Of a DNA stretch of 5,915 nucleotides, positions 1 through 5,915 are shown piece by piece. The notes below the pieces were generated by a model, which worked only from the letters and a program-made list of their open reading frames with translations, searched no databases and was not told the DNA's origin. The DNA is taken from contig JAAZVG010000096.1 in assembly GCA_018623655.1 (NCBI GenBank), positions 1 through 5,915 of the forward strand, in the 5' to 3' direction. The stretch comes from Flavobacteriaceae bacterium (GTDB lineage: Bacteria; Bacteroidota; Bacteroidia; Flavobacteriales; Flavobacteriaceae). Within the stretch, counting starts at the first letter, position 1. Each line of letters starts with the position of its first letter. Made by a program: the position numbers and the translations under genes.

Positions 1-1
1 A

Positions 2-601
2 TTCGATTCCTCTTTCTTTGAGTTAATTATGGCTCACAGAATGCACCTATCCATTGTAGTTGGTAACTCTTATGAAATAAGTAGTTACCGAAAATCAATC
101 CTTGAACTGATTAAATTAGGCATGGAACAGAAGTTTACCAATTTAAATACATTAAAATATCATAAAAATTATCCGGCAGATTTTACATTAATTGGGACTA
201 CGAATAGTTCTTTTTCAAATACCAAATTACTAACCCCCTCGTTTTTAGATCGAGTTGATCTTCAAATTACCTTGTTTAAACCCAATTTTAAGATTGAAAA
301 ACAGAAAGTAGATTACGGGGAGGTAGTGAATCGAATAAATCGAGCGAATCAATTTCGAAAAGATCGGTTAGCAACTCATCCTTCTACTTCTGTGAGTAAC
401 TTAATTCATTTAGATCGCTTTTTAATAAAACCCAAAGCAAAAACGGTATTACAACGACTACTTAATCAAAAGAATTTCTCTATTCGAGCAATAGAAAGAA
501 GTTATCGTATTGCAAGAACTATTACCGATTTTGAGTACAGCCTGTTGGTAGGTACAGTACATCTGAGCGAAGCGATTAGTTTAAGAGGATTGTCTAACTA
601 A
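2..601 (+). CDS. comM: YifB/ComM-family AAA+ ATPase (Mg-chelatase-like), C-terminal part, 5' truncated by window edge
   Basis: ComM/YifB proteins are hexameric Mg-chelatase-type AAA+ motors; ComM promotes branch migration during natural transformation. Numbering here is from the ATG at 29. The frame is open to the left edge, and the residues before that ATG (FELIMAHR) resemble the family's 'PGE..LAH.G' block, so the true start is probably outside the window. The protein keeps a sensor-1 context (YPADFTLIGTTN, Asn59), an arginine-finger block (FLDRVDL, residues 72-78) and a C-terminal Mg-chelatase helical domain (about 95-188) with sensor-2-like SIRAIERSYRIARTITD (Arg153). Two oddities stand out. 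The Walker B block, normally VLFLDELPEF, reads SIVVGNSYEI (8-17) with no Asp-Glu pair. The loop between sensor 1 and the arginine finger is about half the usual length and has no cysteines. The Lon-like N-terminus and Walker A cannot be seen. The stop lies inside recG on the opposite strand. I am fairly sure of the family, less sure that it is an active ATPase rather than a diverged paralogue. Confidence 0.8.
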   Translation, partial: FDSSFFELIMAHRMHLSIVVGNSYEISSYRKSILELIKLGMEQKFTNLNTLKYHKNYPADFTLIGTTNSSFSNTKLLTPSFLDRVDLQITLFKPNFKIEKQKVDYGEVVNRINRANQFRKDRLATHPSTSVSNLIHLDRFLIKPKAKTVLQRLLNQKNFSIRAIERSYRIARTITDFEYSLLVGTVHLSEAISLRGLSN

Positions 602-2702
602 TATAACTCCAAAGAAGATTGCCTTTAAGAAGCCTGTTCAGTGTGGTACGAATTCCTTGGTGTTCAGCAAGTGTTAGTTCAGGGTCTCGCGCAAGAATCC
701 ACTCGGCAGCTTCTCTAGCGCGATACAGTATCTCAGAGTCTTTCACAATATCACTAACCTTTAGCTGAAGGGTGCCACTTTGTTGTGTACCCATTAAATC
801 TCCTGGTCCTCTAAGTTGAAGATCGATTTCTGAGAGTTCAAATCCATTTTGAGTGCTTACCATGGCTTCTAGACGTGTTCTAGCATCCTCTGATATTTTC
901 GAACCACTCATAAGAATACAGTATGACTTTTCAGCTCCTCTTCCTACCCTTCCTCTTAGCTGGTGAAGTTGAGAGAGGCCAAAACGTTCTGCACTTTCAA
1001 TAACCATTACTGAGGCATTAGGAACATTAACACCTACTTCTATCACCGTTGTGGCTACCATAATTTGCGTTTCACCTTTCTCGAAACGTCGCATTTCAAA
1101 AGCTTTCGCATCAGAATTCATCCCTCCATGAACAATCGAAATCTGATATTGCGGTAAAGGAAACTCACGTTGAATACTTTCATATCCATCCATTAAATCC
1201 TTATAATCGAGTGTTTCTGATTCTTGAATTAGCGGATAAACGATGTAAATCTGTCTGCCCTTGGCTATTTCTGACTTCATGAACTGAAACACCTTTAGTC
1301 TTGCTGAATCTGTGCGATGTTGGGTAAGAATGGGTTTTCTTCCTGGAGGTAATTCATCGATAAGTGAAACATCTAAGTCTCCGTAATGACTCATCGCTAA
1401 GGTTCTTGGAATAGGAGTAGCGGTCATCACTAAAATATGGGGAGGAACTTTTGCCTTCTTCCAAAGCTTCGACCGCTGCGCAACTCCGAACCGATGTTGT
1501 TCATCGATAATAGCAACTCCCAAATCTTTAAATGATACGTTATCTTCAATAAGAGCATGAGTTCCAATGATAAGATGTAACTCTCCCGATAAAAGATCCT
1601 CGAAAATTACTTTTCGATCTTTTTTAGAAGTTGAGCCGGTGAGTAATGCCACATTCACTGGAAGAGAACTCAGTAAAGAAACAAGATCATTGTAGTGCTG
1701 CTGTGCTAATATCTCAGTTGGAGCAATAATAGCAGCCTGAGAATTGTTACCAATGGCAATAAGACCGGATAATAGAGCAACCATGGTTTTTCCTGAGCCA
1801 ACATCTCCTTGTAACAGACGATTCATTTGAACTCCAGAGCCGAGATCGTTTCTTATTTCTTTAATTACTCTTTTTTGTGCGTTTGTCAGTTCAAAAGGTA
1901 GATGATGCTTATAAAATGTAAGAAAGAGATCACCAACATGTTCAAATCGACGGCCTTTGATTTTTTTCTGTCCGATGAGTTTTTTATATAACAGACGCAA
2001 TTGTAAAAAGAATAACTCTTCAAACTTGAAACGATTTAAGGCAAGATCAACTTGATTCAAATTTTGAGGAAAATGAACCGTTCTTATCGCTTCTGTTTTT
2101 TGAGGCAGTTGTAATTTTTTTATTAAAGTCTGAGGAAGGTTCTCTGCCAAACCAAAATCTACCGCTGTTACCATTTTCCTCAAACCTTCTTTGATGATAC
2201 GTTGACTTAATCCTGCCTTTTGGAGCTTTTCGGTAGATGAATAAATAGGTTCTATACCTAGACCCTTAACCTCTGATGGGTTAGATAATTTTGAAATTTC
2301 AGGATGGGCAATTGAATATCTATCACCGAAACGCGAAGCTTTTCCAAAGACCTGATAAACTTGCCCATTCTTAAGTGTTTTTAGCAAGAATTGAGGAGGT
2401 TTGAACCACACAAGATCGAGACTTCCTGTAGCGTCTTTTAATTCGCCAACAAGACGTTTAGTGCGGCCTTCACCAACTGTTCTTAGATCAAAAAGAACCC
2501 CTTTGACAAGCACAAAAGTCTGGTCTGATCTAATTTCTGAGATTGAATAAAATCGACTCTTGTCTACATATCGAATCGGGAAATGGAAAAGTAGATCGTA
2601 AAGAGATTCAATGCCAAATTCTTTGTTAAGCAACTCTGCTCTATGCTTACCAAAGCCATTTAGTAGTGAGACTGAATTTTTTAAAGACGGATGGTCACTC
2701 AT
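594..2702 (-). CDS. recG: ATP-dependent DNA helicase RecG
   Basis: RecG is a cytoplasmic superfamily 2 translocase that regresses stalled forks and migrates branched DNA such as Holliday junctions. At 702 residues it has the normal full length (E. coli RecG is close to 690). An N-terminal helical region (SVSLLNGFGKHRAELL, about 10-25) leads into the OB-fold wedge domain (about 50-150). The first RecA-like lobe has Walker A GDVGSGKT (299-306), the DEQH box (400-403) and motif III TATPIPRT (427-434). The second lobe has VHGGM (524-528), ATTVIEVGVNVP (550-561) and motif VI QLRGRVGRG (581-589). The C-terminal TRG region carries GFELSEIDLQLRGPGDLMGT (620-639). No key residue is missing. The ATG follows an A/T-rich leader with only a weak AGG. 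The gene is last in a three-gene minus-strand block, 32 bases after the preceding gene, and its TAG stop overlaps the end of the convergent comM-like gene. Identification is firm. Confidence 0.97.
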   Translation of the reverse strand: MSDHPSLKNSVSLLNGFGKHRAELLNKEFGIESLYDLLFHFPIRYVDKSRFYSISEIRSDQTFVLVKGVLFDLRTVGEGRTKRLVGELKDATGSLDLVWFKPPQFLLKTLKNGQVYQVFGKASRFGDRYSIAHPEISKLSNPSEVKGLGIEPIYSSTEKLQKAGLSQRIIKEGLRKMVTAVDFGLAENLPQTLIKKLQLPQKTEAIRTVHFPQNLNQVDLALNRFKFEELFFLQLRLLYKKLIGQKKIKGRRFEHVGDLFLTFYKHHLPFELTNAQKRVIKEIRNDLGSGVQMNRLLQGDVGSGKTMVALLSGLIAIGNNSQAAIIAPTEILAQQHYNDLVSLLSSLPVNVALLTGSTSKKDRKVIFEDLLSGELHLIIGTHALIEDNVSFKDLGVAIIDEQHRFGVAQRSKLWKKAKVPPHILVMTATPIPRTLAMSHYGDLDVSLIDELPPGRKPILTQHRTDSARLKVFQFMKSEIAKGRQIYIVYPLIQESETLDYKDLMDGYESIQREFPLPQYQISIVHGGMNSDAKAFEMRRFEKGETQIMVATTVIEVGVNVPNASVMVIESAERFGLSQLHQLRGRVGRGAEKSYCILMSGSKISEDARTRLEAMVSTQNGFELSEIDLQLRGPGDLMGTQQSGTLQLKVSDIVKDSEILYRAREAAEWILARDPELTLAEHQGIRTTLNRLLKGNLLWSYIS

Positions 2703-2734
2703 TAATTAAACCTATTGGTAGATGGTCTAAAAAG

Positions 2735-3496
2735 CTATCTTCTCAAGATTGTTCGAATTCGTTCGTATGCATGAGACATTGATGGTCGCAAACAAATAAT
2801 CACGGTATCGTTATTTTGGTTAGGGTTTAATCGGATACGATCTTGTTGAAGGTTAAATTGATTTGAGAATACATTATAGAATCGAGGTGCTAATAATTGA
2901 TCATCCATTGTAATAGAATCAATTGTTATCGGTTGGAAAGCACCATTTATAACAAGTTCTAAATCACTGATTGCTCTTAAGGTAGAGTCAACACGAATCA
3001 TTTTAGGGTCAAGATGAATCGAGTCTTTTAAGGCGTATTCTAGAACAGGAAAGGCTATTTGTATACTTCCTTTATTAATACTCATGCCATTTGCTTTTGT
3101 TATTACAGGAGCTAATCTCTTTACAGTTTCAATGAGTGTCGAGTCTTGTTCAATGATAAATTGTCTTAACGCTTGATCTTGTTTTTCTAAAACACGCATA
3201 CTCTCGATTTGATCCCCAATACTGATGATATTATTTACAGATTGACTGGTGAAGTTGCTTAATCGTTTCATTAAGGCTGCATTCGTTGTCTTTAGATTTT
3301 CAATCTCAAAAAGATAGGTTTGATTTAGAGTTTCTTCAGCAATTAATGACTTTTTTAATCGACCAATTTCATTTTCCTTTCTTCCTATTAGTTCATTGAG
3401 TGCCTTAAGATCTTCTAGTAAATCGGTTTTCTTTTGAGCGAATAATGCACAACTGGCACCCGATAGAAATAGTGAAAAAACTAGTGCTAATCTCAT
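2735..3496 (-). CDS. Exported coiled-coil protein of unknown function
   Basis: I do not recognise this 253-residue protein. It opens with a short hydrophobic signal peptide (MRLALVFSLFLSGASCALFA), most likely cut by signal peptidase I between Ala20 and Gln21, so it should be periplasmic or associated with the outer membrane. Cys16 is a possible lipidation site but its surroundings (GASC) are a poor lipobox. Residues 30-79 form a clean heptad coiled coil: positions 30, 33, 37, 44, 47, 51, 61, 65, 68, 75 and 79 are Leu, Ile or Tyr, with polar core residues at 40, 54, 58 and 72. A second helical, charged stretch covers about 90-127. The remainder (about 130-253) alternates hydrophobic and polar residues as in a beta-rich fold and ends in a basic helix (YERIRTILRR). 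There is no OmpA-type or peptidase motif. The ATG begins two bases after the upstream peptidase stop codon, so translation is probably coupled. Confidence 0.85.
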   Translation of the reverse strand: MRLALVFSLFLSGASCALFAQKKTDLLEDLKALNELIGRKENEIGRLKKSLIAEETLNQTYLFEIENLKTTNAALMKRLSNFTSQSVNNIISIGDQIESMRVLEKQDQALRQFIIEQDSTLIETVKRLAPVITKANGMSINKGSIQIAFPVLEYALKDSIHLDPKMIRVDSTLRAISDLELVINGAFQPITIDSITMDDQLLAPRFYNVFSNQFNLQQDRIRLNPNQNNDTVIICLRPSMSHAYERIRTILRR

Positions 3497-3497
3497 T

Positions 3498-4781
3498 TTA
3501 TTGGTTTAAATAGTCTATGCTCATTTGAGTAAGCACCTTAACTCCGTGAATTAATCCATCCTCATCGATGAAGAAATCGGGAGTGTGGTGAGGGAATGGG
3601 GTGTCATTACCAGGAGTCATACCTCCAAGGAAAAAGTAAAATCCAGGTACTTCTCTAGAAAAGTACGAGAAATCCTCCGCTCCTGTTGTTGCTTTGGTAG
3701 GTAATACATTCTCTTTGCCTAGCGCTTTTTCCATAGATGGTAACATTTGTGCTACAAGATCAGGATCATTGAAGGTAATATCGGTGGATTCTGAAATTGA
3801 AACTTCAGCAGTTCCTCCATAGGCTTCTGCGATCGTTGGGATCATTTCATACATCCTCTTTTCAATATAATCTCTCATGCCGTAGTCAAGTGTGCGTATA
3901 GTTCCAATAAGTTCTGCCGACTCAGGTATTATGTTAAAACGAACACCACTCTTAATTTTACCTACTGAAATTACAGCAGCCTCTTTTAAAAGATTTGACT
4001 CACGACTGATGATTGATTGAATACCATCGATAATTTTTGAAGAAATATATATAGGATCAATACCTGACCAGGGTTGAGATCCATGAGTTTGTTTTCCGTT
4101 GACTTTTATTACAAATCTTTGGGCAGATGCCATGATCCCCCCAGTTTTGTAACGTACTTGTCCAACAGGGGTGGCAGAATTAATGTGTAACCCGAAGATA
4201 GCATCGACTTCAGGGTTTTTGAGAACCCCTTCTTCAACCATCAGTAGCGCGCCACCCTTTTCTCCTGGAGGAGGACCCTCTTCAGCAGGTTGAAAAATAA
4301 ACTTAATGGTACCGGCAACCTGGTCTTTATTTTTCGCTAAAACTTCAGCAACTCCCATCATAATTGCCGTATGTGTATCGTGTCCACAGGCGTGCATTAC
4401 TCCAGTTTTTTCTCCTAAAAATTCTGTTACTACCTGTGATTTGAAGGGTAAGTTATTTCTTTCGGTAACAGGGAGTGCATCGATATCAGCTCTTAAACCT
4501 AAAACTTTTCCTGGCTTTCCGCCTTTTAAAATTCCTACAACACCCGTAATTCCAACTCCCGTTTCAACTTCAAGACCTAATTTTCTTAAGTGTTTTGCGA
4601 TGTAAGCTGCCGTTTCAAACTCCCGATTTCCAAGTTCTGGATTTTGATGAAAATGTCTTCGCCATTCGATGACTTTATCATTGATATCTGTGAAGGTATT
4701 ATTGTCTATAGTTTGTGCTTGAATCCCTGAGAAGATAAGGGTGAAACCAGCAAAAATGATTTTAACGAATGATTTCATCAT
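3498..4781 (-). CDS. Secreted M20-family metallopeptidase/amidohydrolase (N-acyl-amino-acid or hippurate hydrolase type)
   Basis: This family removes acyl groups from N-acyl amino acids or cleaves small peptides with a two-metal centre. The 427-residue protein starts with a signal peptide (hydrophobic to about residue 20, cleavage probably after Ala22 in IQAQT), so it acts outside the cytoplasm; many relatives of about 390 residues lack this extension. Visible motifs are WRRHFHQNPELG (40-51), GLRADIDALPV (95-105), MHACGHDTH (129-137), FQPAEEG (163-169), GLHI (197-200), the dimerisation-domain THGSQPW (232-238), TGAEDFSYF (366-374) and PHHTPDF (397-403). By analogy with plant IAA-amino acid hydrolases and bacterial hippurate hydrolases, metal ligands are Cys132, His134, Glu168 (Glu167 the catalytic base), His199 and one of His398/His399. 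The dimerisation domain is about 208-310. Substrate cannot be told from sequence. Two tandem ATGs (4781 and 4778) are possible starts. It is the first gene of the minus-strand block, one base before the next. Confidence 0.93.
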   Translation of the reverse strand: MMKSFVKIIFAGFTLIFSGIQAQTIDNNTFTDINDKVIEWRRHFHQNPELGNREFETAAYIAKHLRKLGLEVETGVGITGVVGILKGGKPGKVLGLRADIDALPVTERNNLPFKSQVVTEFLGEKTGVMHACGHDTHTAIMMGVAEVLAKNKDQVAGTIKFIFQPAEEGPPPGEKGGALLMVEEGVLKNPEVDAIFGLHINSATPVGQVRYKTGGIMASAQRFVIKVNGKQTHGSQPWSGIDPIYISSKIIDGIQSIISRESNLLKEAAVISVGKIKSGVRFNIIPESAELIGTIRTLDYGMRDYIEKRMYEMIPTIAEAYGGTAEVSISESTDITFNDPDLVAQMLPSMEKALGKENVLPTKATTGAEDFSYFSREVPGFYFFLGGMTPGNDTPFPHHTPDFFIDEDGLIHGVKVLTQMSIDYLNQ

Positions 4782-4809
4782 AAGGTTTTAAAAGATGTTA
4801 TTAAATATA

Positions 4810-4843
4810 TGAACTTAGATTCTCTGACCCATAAAGAATTCAA
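4810..4843 (-). promoter_or_regulatory. Candidate Bacteroidota-type promoter for the peptidase-exported protein-recG block
   Basis: On the minus strand, TTG (4843-4841) is followed after 23 bases by TAAGTTCA (4817-4810), which matches the phylum's -7 consensus TAnnTTTG in four of its six fixed bases. Transcription would start near 4803, giving a leader of about 20 bases. The match is imperfect and such elements occur by chance in AT-rich DNA. Confidence 0.28.
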
Positions 4844-4851
4844 TAAATTCG
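4820..4851 (+). promoter_or_regulatory. Candidate Bacteroidota-type promoter for the UvrD-type helicase gene
   Basis: TAAATTCG (4844-4851) matches the -7 consensus TAnnTTTG with one mismatch, and TTC (4820-4822) lies 21 bases upstream where TTG is expected. Transcription would begin near 4857, leaving a leader of only about a dozen bases. A rival near-match, TAAAGTTTG (4857-4865), would imply an almost leaderless transcript. Neither can be preferred from sequence alone. Confidence 0.27.
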
Positions 4852-4869
4852 AAGTTTAAAGTTTGATTC

Positions 4870-5915
4870 ATGTCGTATTTAGAGGAACTTAACGATGCTC
4901 AACGCAACGCGGTATTGCATAAAGATGGTCCTTCGATGGTTATTGCTGGTGCGGGCTCAGGAAAGACTCGAGTACTTACCTATCGAATAGCTCATCTTAT
5001 TCACGGCGGAGTCGATCCTTTCAATATTCTTGCGCTTACATTCACCAATAAAGCAGCAAGAGAGATGAAATCAAGAATATCTAAAATTGTAGGTGATAAC
5101 GAGGCTAAGAACTTATGGATGGGTACTTTTCACTCGGTATTCGCAAAACTTCTGCGATTTGAAGGCCATAATCTAGGGTTTCCCTCAAATTTCACTATTT
5201 ACGACACCCAAGATTCTCAAAGGTTAATTAGCTCGATCATCAAAGAAATGGGGCTAGATAAGGATATTTACAAGTATAAACAGATACAACAACGTATTTC
5301 TGCTTTTAAAAACAGTCTTATTACGGTTAAGGCGTATTATAATAATCCAGAATTGCAAGAAGCCGATGCGATTGCCCGTAAGCCCAGAATGGGTGAAATC
5401 TACAATGAATATGTTAACCGTTTGTTTAAAGCAGGAGCTATGGACTTTGATGATTTATTGCTTCGAACAAACGAACTATTAAATCTTTTTCCTGAAGTGC
5501 TCGTTCGTTATCAAGAACGTTTTAAATATATTCTGGTTGATGAGTATCAAGATACAAATCACTCTCAATATTTAATTGTAAAAGCGCTTTCTGACCGATA
5601 TCAAAATATATGCGTCGTAGGTGATGACGCGCAAAGCATTTACTCTTTTAGAGGAGCTAATATTAGTAACATACTCAATTTTCAGCGTGATTATGACAAG
5701 GTCGCTGTGTATCGATTAGAGCAGAATTATCGATCAACAAATAATATTGTTCTAGCAGCGAACTCAGTGATTTCGAAAAATAAAGATCAAATAGAAAAGC
5801 AGGTTTGGACTCATAATCCTGAAGGGGATAAAATTATTGTCCATCGAAGTGCCACCGACGCCGATGAAGGTAGATATGTTGCAAGCACTTTATTTGAGTG
5901 GAAGCTAAATAATCA
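4870..5915 (+). CDS. UvrD/PcrA-type superfamily 1 DNA helicase, N-terminal part, 3' truncated by window edge
   Basis: UvrD/PcrA helicases unwind DNA 3' to 5' in nucleotide excision and mismatch repair, and strip RecA or replication blocks. The 348 codons present cover roughly the first 45 percent of a protein that usually has 720-780 residues. Visible motifs are the Q motif LNDAQRNAV (7-15), Walker A AGAGSGKT (26-33), motif Ia LTFTNKAAREM (56-66), Ib GTFHS (85-89), the MDFDDLL block before motif II, motif II VDEYQDTN (223-230), motif III VVGDDAQSIYSFRGA (249-263) and motif IV LEQNYRST (283-290). All look intact. The start is the ATG at 4870: a TGA lies in the same frame at 4864-4866, and the Q motif falls at the normal distance. 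The gene is read away from the minus-strand block. UvrD, PcrA and Rep cannot be separated without the C-terminus, so no symbol is given. The motifs rule out RecB/AddA-type lengths and arrangement. Confidence 0.95.
   Translation, partial: MSYLEELNDAQRNAVLHKDGPSMVIAGAGSGKTRVLTYRIAHLIHGGVDPFNILALTFTNKAAREMKSRISKIVGDNEAKNLWMGTFHSVFAKLLRFEGHNLGFPSNFTIYDTQDSQRLISSIIKEMGLDKDIYKYKQIQQRISAFKNSLITVKAYYNNPELQEADAIARKPRMGEIYNEYVNRLFKAGAMDFDDLLLRTNELLNLFPEVLVRYQERFKYILVDEYQDTNHSQYLIVKALSDRYQNICVVGDDAQSIYSFRGANISNILNFQRDYDKVAVYRLEQNYRSTNNIVLAANSVISKNKDQIEKQVWTHNPEGDKIIVHRSATDADEGRYVASTLFEWKLNN

Larger units (their letters stand above)
4782..4869. promoter_or_regulatory. Divergent intergenic region between the peptidase block and the UvrD-type helicase gene
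   Basis: These 88 AT-rich bases lie between two genes read outward, so they should hold the promoters for both transcription units. No tRNA, riboswitch, strong hairpin or long repeat is visible, and no clear Shine-Dalgarno sequence precedes either start, as is usual in Bacteroidota. Confidence 0.6.

Noticed and set aside
29..601. The comM-like gene as a complete short 190-residue protein starting at the ATG at 29
   Set aside because: The frame continues open to the window edge, and the residues before this ATG still resemble the family's block upstream of Walker B, so a longer protein cut by the window is more likely. It cannot be excluded without upstream sequence.
598..660. Intrinsic terminator at the end of the comM-like gene
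   Set aside because: No GC-rich stem followed by a T run was found on the plus strand; the region is the coding end of recG.
2703..2734. Possible regulatory element in the gap upstream of recG
   Set aside because: The 32 bases are AT-rich with no hairpin, consensus promoter or strong ribosome binding site.
3434..3496. Lipoprotein signal with Cys16 in the unknown exported protein
   Set aside because: Position -3 is Gly rather than an aliphatic residue, and the hydrophobic stretch before Cys16 is short. Cleavage after Ala20 fits better, so lipidation is noted only as an alternative.
4306..4605. Open reading frame of 99 codons on the plus strand inside the M20 peptidase gene
   Set aside because: It is antisense to the conserved MHACGHD and GLRADIDALPV regions of a clear gene, its product is low in charge and resembles no family, and it has no start context of its own.
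1..5915. A new defence or mobile system built from the three motor proteins
   Set aside because: RecG and the UvrD/PcrA helicase have intact housekeeping motifs and normal lengths or layouts, base composition looks even, and there are no integrases, repeats, nucleases or toxin-like genes. Proximity of helicase genes alone does not support a system.

Overview
The window looks like ordinary chromosome from an AT-rich member of the Bacteroidota, probably a flavobacterium-like lineage. Three things suggest this. The UvrD/PcrA-type helicase has a start and early motifs typical of that phylum. Exported proteins carry short signal peptides ending in '..AQ'. Starts lack clear Shine-Dalgarno sequences and are preceded by A/T-rich leaders. 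The lineage is inferred from remembered family features, not from a search.

Layout from left to right. The left edge cuts into a plus-strand gene that ends at 601. It encodes the C-terminal part of a YifB/ComM-family AAA+ protein (Mg-chelatase-like). Convergent to it, and overlapping it by 8 bases, is a block of three minus-strand genes that reads from right to left: a secreted M20 metallopeptidase/amidohydrolase (4781-3498), an unrecognised exported coiled-coil protein (3496-2735) and the helicase gene recG (2702-594). The gaps inside the block are 1 and 32 bases, so it is probably one transcription unit. An 88-base divergent intergenic region (4782-4869) separates it from a plus-strand UvrD/PcrA-type helicase gene that starts at 4870 and runs off the right edge.

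Three of the five genes encode DNA- or nucleotide-driven motors: ComM and RecG are both linked to branch migration, and UvrD/PcrA is a 3'-5' helicase. The two middle genes encode exported proteins with no evident link to DNA repair. I see no mobile element, CRISPR array, RNA gene or phage feature, and no convincing new multi-gene system. The most unusual thing is the ComM-like protein. It keeps the sensor-1 Asn, the arginine-finger motif and the sensor-2 Arg, but it has lost the Walker B acidic pair and the Cys-containing loop normally found in this family.
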